From NCBI RefSeq assembly GCF_937981295.1, contig NZ_CALJPC010000031.1, forward strand, positions 1 through 52,021: a stretch of DNA of 52,021 nucleotides, written 5' to 3'. The DNA is from an uncultured Campylobacter sp. GTDB lineage: Bacteria > Campylobacterota > Campylobacteria > Campylobacterales > Campylobacteraceae. This document shows positions 42,069 to 50,148 of the stretch, piece by piece. Made by a program: the position numbers and the translations under genes. The notes beneath the pieces are model-generated. The model did not search any database. It saw only the letters and a program-made list of their open reading frames with translations, and was not told where the DNA came from. Every line of letters begins with the position of its first letter. The stretch's first letter is position 1.

Positions 42069-42544
42069 TGCGGTTTTGAATCTCGTGCCGCTTTAAATTT
42101 GCGGCTTGTAAAATTTAAATCGGCGCGTAAAATTTAAACGAGCAGCAGCGGCAAGGTGCGATTGATGATGACATAGCCGCGCTTATGGATGAGCTAGAAA
42201 ACAAGATGTGCAAATAAATTTAAAATTTTAAAAACGGCAAAAGCAAGCGCCAATCTAACTTGGCGATAAAAGCTGCGCCGTTAAATTTTAAATTTAGCCG
42301 GTTCGCGCCGATCTTTTCGGCTAAGCTTACGCTGCGATTTAAATTTACGTTTTGCGCGCGGCTTTTAATTTAGCCTTTGCAAGCGGCGCAGAATTTTAAA
42401 TTTACGTTCGCGCGAGCAAAACGGCGGCATTTGAGAAGCAAAATTAAAATTTGCGCGCGGTAAATGCGGTAAATTAGCAAATTTCGCTTTGCCGATTCCG
42501 CGTCATAAATTAGGCAAAATTTTAAAATTTAAAGGATTTTTGCG
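42069..42544. other. noncoding gap with AAATTT repeats and a coding-like remnant
   Basis: A 476-nt gap between the protease and the fourth lipoprotein. Palindromic AAATTTTAAA words recur near 42218-42232, 42276-42296, 42393-42405 and 42516-42531. At 42131-42217 a short open stretch ends in a TAA and encodes a protein-like C-terminus (DDDIAALMDELENKMCK) without a start, possibly the relic of a lost gene. No complete gene is seen. Confidence 0.5.
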
Positions 42545-43135
42545 ATGAAATTTTTTATCTCGTCTCTGTTTTTGGCTCTGTCGCTGCTTGGCTGCGCGGG
42601 CAAAAACTCGCCCGAAACCGATAAAACCTACGTTCTTTCAAGCGAGCTTGGGGATACGAAATACGCTTTTTACGGCGGCAATCTCTACGAAAACGGCGCG
42701 ATTTTAGGCCCTTACGAAACGCGAGGCGATGCGAAGCTTGCGATTTTAGGCGGTAACGGCGCAAATTTAGACAAAAACGCAAAGCTCATAAAACTATATT
42801 TTTTCGAGCGCAGATACGGCGCGATCTACGCCGTAAGCCACAAAAACGGGGTCTGCGCCGAGTACAATAAGGGAAATTTCGTAGATTTTCAAATTTTATT
42901 TAATATTTTTCAAAGCAAAGAGTGGTTTAATTATAGCGGTGGCATCTCTCGCGATAATGAGAGGCTAAAAGAGCTGGCTTCGGCGCGCATGTCGAAATTT
43001 AAAGACGCAAAGCTCGGCGCGGCGGATGAAAAGACGAGGCGCGAGTATCAAAAGGCTCGCCGCGAGGCAATTTTGTATTTTCAGCTTAACGCAAACGATA
43101 TGCGTGAGCTGATTTTTAAAAGACTATGCGAATAA
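42545..43135 (+). CDS. lipoprotein of the same family, subtype B
   Basis: A 196-residue lipoprotein with signal MKFFISSLFLALSLLGC. Family pattern: GGNLYENGAILGPYETRG, KNGVCAEYNKGNFVDFQ, and subtype-B segments FFERRYGAIYAVSHKNG and FQSKEWFNYSGGISRDNE. It ends RELIFKRLCE, again with a late Cys. AAAGGATT precedes the ATG. It is separated from the first three members by the protease and a repeat-rich gap, as if an A-B pair had been duplicated and the protease inserted or trapped. Confidence 0.75.
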   Translation: MKFFISSLFLALSLLGCAGKNSPETDKTYVLSSELGDTKYAFYGGNLYENGAILGPYETRGDAKLAILGGNGANLDKNAKLIKLYFFERRYGAIYAVSHKNGVCAEYNKGNFVDFQILFNIFQSKEWFNYSGGISRDNERLKELASARMSKFKDAKLGAADEKTRREYQKARREAILYFQLNANDMRELIFKRLCE

Positions 43136-43151
43136 ATCAAAAGGAGAAAAG

Positions 43152-44690
43152 ATGAGAGCGTTAATCAGCGTCAGCGATAAAGAGGGCGTCGTAGAGTTTG
43201 CGCGCGGGCTACAGAAGCTCGGATTTGAAATTTTAAGCACGGGCGGCACGCATAAATTGCTTTTGCAAAATGGCGTGAAAGCAACGGAAGTGAGCGAGTA
43301 CTCGGGCTCGCCCGAGATGTTTGAGGGGCGGGTTAAGACCCTGCATCCAAAGATCCACGGCGGAATTTTGTATAAGCGAAACGACGCAAATCACGTAAGC
43401 CAAGCCGCGCAGCACGGCATCGGCGGCATCGATCTCGTGTGCGTAAATTTATATCCTTTTAAAGCGACCGTAGCCCGCACCGACGATTTTTCCCAGATCA
43501 TCGAAAACATCGACATCGGCGGCCCAGCGATGGTTCGAAGCGCGGCTAAAAATTTTGCTAGCGTCTATGTAGTCACGAGTCCGCTTGATTACGACGCAGT
43601 TTTGCAAAATTTAAGCGGCGCGGACGAGAGCGAGAAGCTGAAATTTAGGCAAAATTTAATGATAAAAGCTTATGAGCACACCGCAGCCTACGACGCGATG
43701 ATCGCAAACTATATGAACGAGCGCTTTAACGGCGGCTTCGGCGCGAAAAAATTTATCACGGGCAGCAAGGTTTTTGATACTCGCTACGGCGAAAATCCGC
43801 ACCAAAAGGGCGCGCTGTACGAGTTCGAGGAGTTTTTTAGCAAGCACTTTAAGAGCCTAAAGGGCGAGGCGAGCTTTAACAATATGACCGATATGCACGG
43901 CGCGCTGATGCTCGCTAGCAGCTTCGGGGAGGCGCCTGCGGTAGCGATCTGCAAGCACGCCAATCCATGCGGCTTTGCCGTAAAGGGGAGCCTGCTTGAA
44001 AGCTACGTAGAGGCGCTAAAATGTGACCCAGTCTCGGCATACGGCGGCGTTGTGGCGATAAACGGCATTTTGGACGAGGGGCTGGCGCATAAAATCAATG
44101 AAATCTTTGTCGAAGTTATCCTCGCCGCTCGCGTCACGCCCGCGGCGCTTGCGGTATTTGAAAAGAAAAAGCGTATTAAAATTTTCGAGCAGGGCGGGGA
44201 GTTTTTGATTCGCGAAAACGACAAGTATGATTTTAAATTTATTGACGGCGGCTTCGTATATCAGCAGCGCGACTACGTGGGCGCTGGCGAGGTCGCAAAT
44301 GCCCGCTGCGTCACTAAGCGCGCGGCGAGCGAGAGCGAGCTTAACGATCTAAAAATCGCGTGGCAGATCGCCGCGCTTACGAAGAGCAACTGCGTGGTTT
44401 ACGTCAAAAATCGCGCGATGGTCGCGATCGGCATGGGTATGACGAGCCGCGTGGACGCCGCGCGTGCGGCAGTGGCAAAGGCGCGCGACGTGGGCGTCGA
44501 TCTGAGCGGTTGCGCGCTTGCCAGCGAGGCGTTTTTCCCGTTTAAAGACAGCATCGAGATCGCCCATGCTGCGGGCGTCGCGGCGGTCGTGCAGCCCGGC
44601 GGCAGCATCCGCGACGATGAGGTGATCGCAAGCGCCGACGAGTTTGGCATGGCGATGTATTTTACGGGAGTGCGCCACTTTTTGCATTAA
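43152..44690 (+). CDS. purH: bifunctional AICAR transformylase / IMP cyclohydrolase
   Basis: A 512-residue PurH performing the last two steps of IMP synthesis. The N-terminal MGS-like cyclohydrolase begins MRALISVSDKEGVVEFA and contains STGGTHKLL and GRVKTLHPKIHGGILYKR. The C-terminal transformylase has RYGENPHQKGALYEF, AICKHANPCGFAV (with the catalytic Lys-His), KSNCVVYV, and QPGGSIRDDEVI. AAAGGAGAA precedes the ATG, 16 nt after the lipoprotein stop. Full length; no oddities. Confidence 0.96.
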   Translation: MRALISVSDKEGVVEFARGLQKLGFEILSTGGTHKLLLQNGVKATEVSEYSGSPEMFEGRVKTLHPKIHGGILYKRNDANHVSQAAQHGIGGIDLVCVNLYPFKATVARTDDFSQIIENIDIGGPAMVRSAAKNFASVYVVTSPLDYDAVLQNLSGADESEKLKFRQNLMIKAYEHTAAYDAMIANYMNERFNGGFGAKKFITGSKVFDTRYGENPHQKGALYEFEEFFSKHFKSLKGEASFNNMTDMHGALMLASSFGEAPAVAICKHANPCGFAVKGSLLESYVEALKCDPVSAYGGVVAINGILDEGLAHKINEIFVEVILAARVTPAALAVFEKKKRIKIFEQGGEFLIRENDKYDFKFIDGGFVYQQRDYVGAGEVANARCVTKRAASESELNDLKIAWQIAALTKSNCVVYVKNRAMVAIGMGMTSRVDAARAAVAKARDVGVDLSGCALASEAFFPFKDSIEIAHAAGVAAVVQPGGSIRDDEVIASADEFGMAMYFTGVRHFLH

Positions 44691-45430
44691 ATTTTACCCG
44701 CCCGCGGTGAGGCGGATTTATTGCGCTCGCTTCGTAGCTTTTTATGCCGTTGCGAATCTTGAAAACCGCGCCGGAGCGGATCTCGTTGCTTACTACGTAG
44801 CGGGCGCAGCGCGGACCCAGGTTGCGCCCCGATACGCGGCGAGCGTGATGCGAATCGGACTACTTGCGTTTTGCCATACGGCTATGCGGCGCCGATTTAG
44901 CTGCGCAGCATACCGCTTCGTAGCGGTGCGGCGCAGTTTAAATTTAATCACTTACCGCTCCTGAATGGTCACTAAAATTTTATCTCGCGGCGGCGGCGCG
45001 TAAATTTTAAATTTAATCGGCAGAATGCTAGGTTTGCCGCTATGTCCGCGCAGTTGGCATAAATTTATCGGCTTGAATTTACAAGAGCCGCTCGGTTGCG
45101 TTTTGCTAGGAATTTTAAATTTTATGCAAGCTCCCAGCTTCGTTGCGCCCTAAATTTTAGAATTTACGTAGAATAGCGCGGCGTGCGCGACCTGGGCGCA
45201 TGTTTATTACGACGCGTGATTTTGCCGTAGCCTTAGCGCGGTTTTATTACAGCGCGCAACTTAACGTAAATTTTTGCGGTAGCCTCAAATTTTGAGGCAA
45301 ATTTTACCGCGCCGCGCTCGCGCGTCTTTAAATTTCGCCGTTTGTGGCAAATATCAAGCTCGGCAAAATTTCACTCTCATTTCATTTATGGATTGTAAAA
45401 TTGCGCAAAATTTAAAACGAAAGGATCAAA
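44691..45430. other. 740-nt noncoding gap with several GC-rich stem-loops
   Basis: No convincing gene. The first part (44700-44940) is GC-rich and full of inverted repeats: GGGCGCA (44802-44808) with TGCGCCC (44823-44829), and a compound hairpin CTGCGC (44901-44906)/GCGCAG (44931-44936) enclosing ACCGCT-TCGT-AGCGGT (44912-44927). The second part is made of AAATTTTAAATTT words with GC-rich spacers, like other gaps here. A structured RNA or decayed sequence are both possible. Confidence 0.5.
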
Positions 45431-46504
45431 ATGAAAATTTTCAAAGCCTTAATCTGCCTCTTTGTTTTGGCGGCGGGTTATTTAGTCGCGCTCAATGCCG
45501 CAGGTAGCAGTAGCGCCGGTGCGGCGGACGCAAATTTTAAAGTTAAAGGGGGCGGCATGAACGCAAACGTGAAAGAAATTTATCTAGCAGGCGGCTGCTT
45601 TTGGGGCATGGAGGCGTATTTTAAGCAGCTCGACGGCGTAGTCGCGACGCAGGTGGGCTACGCCAACGGCAAGAGCGATAAGGCAAGCTACGAGGGCTTA
45701 CATAGCAGCGATCATGCCGAGACGCTACACTTAAAATACGACGCTAACGTCATCAGCGAGCCTGAAATTTTGGCGCATTATTTCCGCATCATTGATCCGT
45801 TCTCGATTGATAAACAGGGTAACGATCGCGGTCGCCAATACCGCACGGGGATCTACTACACCGACGAGGCGAGCGGCGAGACGGCGCGTAAATTCGTAGC
45901 CTTTAAACAGAGCAAATATGATGAAAAGATAGCGGTCGAGGTTATGCCGCTTAAAAACTACGTCAAGGCGGAGGATTATCACCAAGACTATCTAGACAAA
46001 AACCCGGGCGGCTACTGCCATATCGATCTGCGCCTCGCTAAAAAGCCGCTTTACGATGACAAAGCCTTCAAAGCGCAGAGCAAAGAGGAGCTCAAAAGAA
46101 CTCTGAGCGACCTGCAATACAGCGTCACGCAGGAAAAAGATACCGAGCGACCGTTTTCGAGCGAATACGACAAGCACTATAAAAAGGGCATCTACATCGA
46201 CATCGTGTCGAAAAAGCCGCTCTTTTCCTCTACCGACAAATACAACTCCGGCACCGGCTGGCCGAGCTTTTCAAAGCCGATAACGACCGATGCGATCGCC
46301 TACGCGCGAGACGACAGCCACGGTATGCAGCGCGTCGAGGTCTCAAGCCGCGTAGGAGGCAGCCATTTGGGGCACGTCTTTGAGGACGGGCCGAGAGAGA
46401 AGGGCGGTATGAGATACTGCATCAACGGCGCTAGCTTGGAATTTATACCGCTTGAGGAGATGGACGCGCGCGGCTACGGGGATTATAAAATTTATGTAGA
46501 ATAG
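45431..46504 (+). CDS. msrAB: exported bifunctional methionine sulfoxide reductase MsrA-MsrB
   Basis: A 357-residue fusion repairing oxidised methionine: MsrA (about 45-200) with the catalytic GGCFWGMEAYFKQLDGV, then MsrB (about 215-350) with YNSGTGWPSFSKPI, GGSHLGHVFEDGP and the catalytic-Cys segment MRYCINGASLEFIP. The Cys pairs that bind zinc in many MsrB proteins are absent. A hydrophobic N-terminus (residues 3-25) indicates export or membrane anchoring, so it likely acts in the periplasm on envelope proteins damaged by host oxidants. AAAGGATC precedes the ATG. It stands alone between two long noncoding gaps. Confidence 0.93.
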   Translation: MKIFKALICLFVLAAGYLVALNAAGSSSAGAADANFKVKGGGMNANVKEIYLAGGCFWGMEAYFKQLDGVVATQVGYANGKSDKASYEGLHSSDHAETLHLKYDANVISEPEILAHYFRIIDPFSIDKQGNDRGRQYRTGIYYTDEASGETARKFVAFKQSKYDEKIAVEVMPLKNYVKAEDYHQDYLDKNPGGYCHIDLRLAKKPLYDDKAFKAQSKEELKRTLSDLQYSVTQEKDTERPFSSEYDKHYKKGIYIDIVSKKPLFSSTDKYNSGTGWPSFSKPITTDAIAYARDDSHGMQRVEVSSRVGGSHLGHVFEDGPREKGGMRYCINGASLEFIPLEEMDARGYGDYKIYVE

Positions 46505-46530
46505 CCGCGACTTCGGGACTAGCTCGCGGC
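46504..46530 (+). terminator. hairpin at the msrAB stop codon
   Basis: GCCGCGA (46504-46510) and TCGCGGC (46524-46530) are perfect 7-nt GC-rich arms around a 13-nt loop, beginning at the stop codon of msrAB. Only TAGGAGCTTT follows, so a weak or Rho-aided terminator is likely at best. Confidence 0.4.
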
Positions 46531-47038
46531 TAGGAGCTTTGGGCTAGTTTGCGGTTAGGCGGTTTTGGGGCAGATTTACGGCTGAGCGTTTTAGCGGCTA
46601 GGCTACTCAGTTTATTAGTCGGCTTAGCAATTGAGCGGCTCGGCTACTGGCTCGTTAATCGATCCGTCGGTCGCGTCGCCTAGCTTGTTGATTGGTTTGA
46701 CGGTTTGACGGCTCGGTCGCCTGGCTGATTAATCGGTCTGCTAATTTGGCGAGCGAGTCTATTCTGAAACTACACCAGTAGTCTATCGTTCCGACCGCTG
46801 CAGTACAACTCTTAGTTTAAAACGGGTTTGCCGATGAGCGGTCTTGTCGGTTTGAAATTCCGTCTGCTTCGGCGGGCGGCATCGGCTCGGCGAGCAGTCG
46901 ATCAATCGGTCTGCTTCCGACCCGCTGCGGATAAAATTTTAAATTTTGATTTGGCGGGACAAATTTGAAGCGCTTTAAATTGCCCCTTTTAAATTTACGC
47001 AGGATCGTGCGGGCTTAGCAGAAGCGCTTGCGATAAGC
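46531..47038. other. G/T-rich degenerate repeat region, no gene
   Basis: About 500 nt made of variations on CGGCTAGGC, CGGCTTAGC, CGGCTCGGC and GGTTTGACGG, with spaced TTAATCGATC, ATTAATCGGTCTGCT and ATCAATCGGTCTGCT. It is stop-rich in all frames. The composition differs from the AAATTT-type gaps elsewhere: G and T dominate on the plus strand up to about 46930. Origin unknown. Confidence 0.5.
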
Positions 47039-47152
47039 TTAGGATAAAATTTTAATGGATAGCCCCGCGCAAAACAGGAAAATCCCCGCATAGATCGCTA
47101 AAAACGGCGTGATTATCGCATAGTGGATGATGGACTCGAAGACTTGCTTCAT
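47039..47152 (-). CDS. small membrane protein, 37 residues
   Basis: A short gene in an otherwise noncoding stretch. The ATG at 47152 is preceded by ACAAGGAGAGAAA, one of the best ribosome binding sites of the window, and encodes MKQVFESIIHYAIITPFLAI and then a second hydrophobic stretch ending GLSIKILS. The protein is a single membrane helix or tight hairpin with a short polar N-terminus. No family is recognised. Strong initiation signal plus clean hydrophobic profile make it more credible than a chance frame. An AT-rich promoter region lies between it and the tRNA-Arg on the other strand. Confidence 0.65.
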   Translation of the reverse strand: MKQVFESIIHYAIITPFLAIYAGIFLFCAGLSIKILS

Positions 47153-47508
47153 TTTCTCTCCTTGTTCATTTTATTATTCGCTTATGATACCTAAAAAGCG
47201 ATAAATTTTATTTATTTTACGCAGGATTTGGGCTGCAAGGTCGTAAATTTTTAAGACATTTTAAATTTGCCTCGCGGAATTTTAAGTAGGATAAATTTTA
47301 AATTCCAAGATGCGAGCAGAATCCTTAGTTAAATTTCGGTGCGATACAAGGTAAATTTTGGTAGGTTAAAATTCTTGCGCGTTGGAATTTAAACGAAAAA
47401 CTGGGCGTCGCGATAAGGCAAACGCAAAAATGCGAAAAATGCGAATCTAAAATTTATCGCATGTCGAAATTTAAATCGCCTTTTTGGCTAAATTTAAGCT
47501 AAAAACGC

Positions 47509-47514
47509 TATAAT
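47509..47514 (+). promoter_or_regulatory. -10 box of tRNA-Arg
   Basis: A perfect TATAAT 15 nt upstream of the mature tRNA 5' end, in the spacing expected for a short 5' leader. No -35 hexamer is evident. Confidence 0.6.
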
Positions 47515-47528
47515 CCCGTTTATTTCGT

Positions 47529-47605
47529 GCGCTCGTAGCTCAGCTGGATAGAGCATTTGATTGCGGTTCAAAAGGTCGGGGATTCGAATTCCTCCGGGCG
47601 CACCA
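47529..47605 (+). tRNA. tRNA-Arg (anticodon GCG)
   Basis: A 77-nt cloverleaf: acceptor arm GCGCTCG paired with CGGGCGC, D-stem GCTC/GAGC, anticodon stem TTTGA/TCAAA around TTGCGGT (anticodon GCG, codon CGC), T-arm GGGGATTCGAATTCCTC, discriminator A and encoded CCA. It is followed by a second -10 box and aguA. Confidence 0.93.
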
Positions 47606-47636
47606 TCCACAAATATCTTTTTAAACCGAGCTTCGC

Positions 47637-47642
47637 TATAAT
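47637..47642 (+). promoter_or_regulatory. -10 box of aguA
   Basis: A second perfect TATAAT, 28 nt upstream of the aguA ATG and 32 nt after the tRNA-Arg 3' end. Thus aguAB may have its own promoter besides read-through from the tRNA. Confidence 0.55.
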
Positions 47643-47669
47643 CCGTGAAATTTTAATCTTGGAGCAAAA

Positions 47670-48662
47670 ATGAGAGCATTCGCCGAATGGGAAGAGCAAG
47701 AGGCGCTTTTGGTGTCTTTGCCGCACGCAGGCACAGACTGGGCGCCGTATTTAGGCGAGATACGGGTGGCTTATCGCGACTTTATCGCCGCCGCAGCGAG
47801 GTTTGAGCCGGTCGTTGCGATCGCGCCGCGCCGTGAGGATTTTGAGCAAATTTGCGGCGGCTTAGCAAACGTGAGCTTCGCGCAAATCGATACCGACGAT
47901 ACGTGGATCCGCGATTACGGCGCGATCGACATAGAGGAGGGTGGTAAAATCACGGGGCTAAATTTTCGTTTCAACGCCTGGGGAGGCAAGTTTGCAAGCG
48001 CCAAGGACGACGCGTTAAATTCCAAGCTTTACGCCGCGAGTGCCCGTCCGCTGCGAGACGTGGATCTGATCTTAGAAGGCGGCAGCGTCGATTTTGACGG
48101 CGCGGGCACGATGCTAACTACGAGCGCGTGTTTGCTGAACGAAAATCGCAACTCCCTAAGCAAGGCTGAGCTGGACGCGCGGCTGCGTGAAATTTTCGGG
48201 CTAAAAAAGATAATCTGGCTGGGACGCGGCTTCATCAAAGGCGACGACACCGACAGCCACGTCGATACTCTTGCGCGCTTTCTAAGTCCGCACGTCGTGG
48301 CTATTTCGTCGTGCGATGATCCGAGCGATCTGCACTACGCGGAGCTTGGCGCGATGAAGGATGAAATTTCATCGCTCGGATACGACGTGATCGAACTGCC
48401 GATCCCGCGCGCGATCTTTTATCGGGGGCGCAGGCTGCCCGCGACTTACGCAAATTTCGTCTTTTTAAACGGCGCGCTCATCGCGCCTACCTACGCAGAT
48501 CCCGCAGATCCGTACGATCCAAACCGCGCGGCGGACGAGCTGGCACTGTCGCGTCTGCGAGCGACGTGCGCGGATTGCGAAGTAGTGGGAGTGAACGCGC
48601 GCGTTTTCATCCGTCAAAACGGCTCGCTGCATTGCTCGTGCATGAATAAATTCAGGCTTTAA
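47670..48662 (+). CDS. aguA: agmatine deiminase
   Basis: A 330-residue peptidyl-arginine-deiminase-fold enzyme converting agmatine to N-carbamoylputrescine and ammonia. It shows the family segments MRAFAEWEEQEALLVSLPH, DTDDTWIRDYGAI, FNAWGGKF, LILEGGSVDFDG, GDDTDSHVDTLARFL and the C-terminal catalytic Cys322 in GSLHCSCMN. The usual GGxxHC motif is slightly changed here. TTGGAGC precedes the ATG. With AguB it makes putrescine, probably the main polyamine route, as in other Campylobacter. The start of aguB is 20 nt downstream. Confidence 0.93.
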   Translation: MRAFAEWEEQEALLVSLPHAGTDWAPYLGEIRVAYRDFIAAAARFEPVVAIAPRREDFEQICGGLANVSFAQIDTDDTWIRDYGAIDIEEGGKITGLNFRFNAWGGKFASAKDDALNSKLYAASARPLRDVDLILEGGSVDFDGAGTMLTTSACLLNENRNSLSKAELDARLREIFGLKKIIWLGRGFIKGDDTDSHVDTLARFLSPHVVAISSCDDPSDLHYAELGAMKDEISSLGYDVIELPIPRAIFYRGRRLPATYANFVFLNGALIAPTYADPADPYDPNRAADELALSRLRATCADCEVVGVNARVFIRQNGSLHCSCMNKFRL

Positions 48663-48682
48663 ATTTAGATCGAAGGAAAAAT

Positions 48683-49873
48683 ATGAAAATTTTAAAAGTT
48701 GGGCTGATTTCGCATAAATTTGAAGGTACCAAGGCGCGCACGATAGCGCGTAGCATCGAGCTCATCGCGCGCGCAGCGGCGAAGGGCGCGCAATTAATCA
48801 TTTTGCAAGAGCTTCATCAGACGCATTATTTTTGCCAGCGCGAAAATACTGAAAATTTCGATTACGCGCAGGATTTCGAGCGCGATTCGCGGTTGTGGAG
48901 CGAGGTGGCGAAGAGATTTGGCGTGGTGCTGGTAAGCTCACTTTTCGAGCGCCGCGCCGCGGGGCTGTATCACAACACCGCCGTAGTTTTCGAGCGCGAC
49001 GGTAGGATCGCCGGCAAGTACCGCAAGATGCATATCCCCGACGATCCGCAGTTTTACGAAAAATTTTATTTCACGCCGGGCGATCTGGGATTTGAGCCCA
49101 TAGATACGAGCGTGGGACGGCTCGGCGTGCTGGTGTGCTGGGATCAGTGGTATCCCGAGGCGGCGCGCGCGATGGCGCTACGCGGTGCCGAGCTACTCAT
49201 ATATCCGACCGCGATCGGGTGGTTTGACGGCGACGGCGAGGACGAAAAAGCACGCCAACTAGAGGCCTGGGTCGCGGTACAGCGTGGGCATGCGGTGGCA
49301 AACTCCCTGCCCGTAGTCGCTGTAAATCGCGTGGGCTTTGAAAGCGCCGCGCTTAGCGAGGTCTCGCCGGATGAAATTCTATCCGGGGGAAATAAAATTT
49401 CAGCAGCAAGCGACGGCGGAGCAGCCAGCGATAAAATTTTGCACTCCGCGGATACGGGCGGCGAGAGTAAAATTTTAAGCGAGGGCGGAATTTTATCCTT
49501 TAATAACGGGGCGCTAACGGATGGCGGCAAAATGGCGATCGGCGGCGAAATTTTGCCCGCGAAAAATGAGGCGGCGCGAGAGAATTTAAAAATTTCGATA
49601 GAGATTAAATTTAACGGCGAAACTTTAGAGGTGCTGCCGAATAAACAGCGCGTAGACCAGCTTGCCAGCGAAGAGGGGATTAGGTTTTGGGGCAATAGCT
49701 TTGTTTTTGGCGCGCAGGGCGAACAGCTGTTTCGTGCAAATAGCACCGATGAGCTATGCGAAGTCGTAACTATCGATATGCAAAGATGCGAAAACGTGCG
49801 CCGCTGGTGGCCGTTTTTGCGCGATAGACGCGTAGAAAACTATGAAATTTTGACTAAGCGATACGGGCTGTAG
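48683..49873 (+). CDS. aguB: N-carbamoylputrescine amidase with a low-complexity insertion
   Basis: A nitrilase-superfamily amidohydrolase that turns N-carbamoylputrescine into putrescine. The catalytic triad is complete: Glu43 (LQELHQTHYF), Lys115 (YRKMHIP) and Cys152 (VCWDQWYPE). Length is 396 residues against about 290 for the family. The excess lies between VAVNRVGFES (to about 221) and EGIRFWGNSFVFGAQGEQ (from about 331), nucleotides about 49346-49678. It is Ala/Ser/Gly/Asp/Lys-rich, with KIL and GGxIL elements encoded by AAAATTTTA words. The insertion sits in a loop away from the triad, so the enzyme may remain active. AAGGAAAAA precedes the ATG. Confidence 0.92.
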   Translation: MKILKVGLISHKFEGTKARTIARSIELIARAAAKGAQLIILQELHQTHYFCQRENTENFDYAQDFERDSRLWSEVAKRFGVVLVSSLFERRAAGLYHNTAVVFERDGRIAGKYRKMHIPDDPQFYEKFYFTPGDLGFEPIDTSVGRLGVLVCWDQWYPEAARAMALRGAELLIYPTAIGWFDGDGEDEKARQLEAWVAVQRGHAVANSLPVVAVNRVGFESAALSEVSPDEILSGGNKISAASDGGAASDKILHSADTGGESKILSEGGILSFNNGALTDGGKMAIGGEILPAKNEAARENLKISIEIKFNGETLEVLPNKQRVDQLASEEGIRFWGNSFVFGAQGEQLFRANSTDELCEVVTIDMQRCENVRRWWPFLRDRRVENYEILTKRYGL

Positions 49874-50064
49874 CTCCTGTATCTCGAATAGCCATATAGT
49901 TTATCGGGTGCGCATGAGAATGAAAGCGAATAATTTTATGATATCAATGTGTAGAAGCGCCGATAAAATACATTATATAAGCCGAATGGATTTAAAATTT
50001 TGATTTTACAATGCCCGTAAAATCGGATTTTGTAAATAAATTGTAAAAAATTTGCTAAAAACTA

Positions 50065-50093
50065 TTGACAATTTTTAAATTTTTCTCTATAAT
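50065..50093 (+). promoter_or_regulatory. full-consensus sigma-70 promoter of the pilin gene
   Basis: TTGACA (50065-50070) and TATAAT (50088-50093) are both perfect, with an exact 17-nt spacer of A/T. This is unusual in Campylobacter, where -35 boxes are mostly lacking, and predicts very strong transcription of the single pilin gene starting at 50149. Confidence 0.85.
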
Positions 50094-50148
50094 TCCGCCA
50101 AGTTTCGCATATAGGTATGCGGGATGAATTTTATTTAAGGAGTAAACC

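Noticed and set aside
44349..44687. 112-codon minus-strand frame within purH
   Set aside because: Antisense shadow in a GC-rich part of purH; Arg/His/Ala-rich composition and no start signal.
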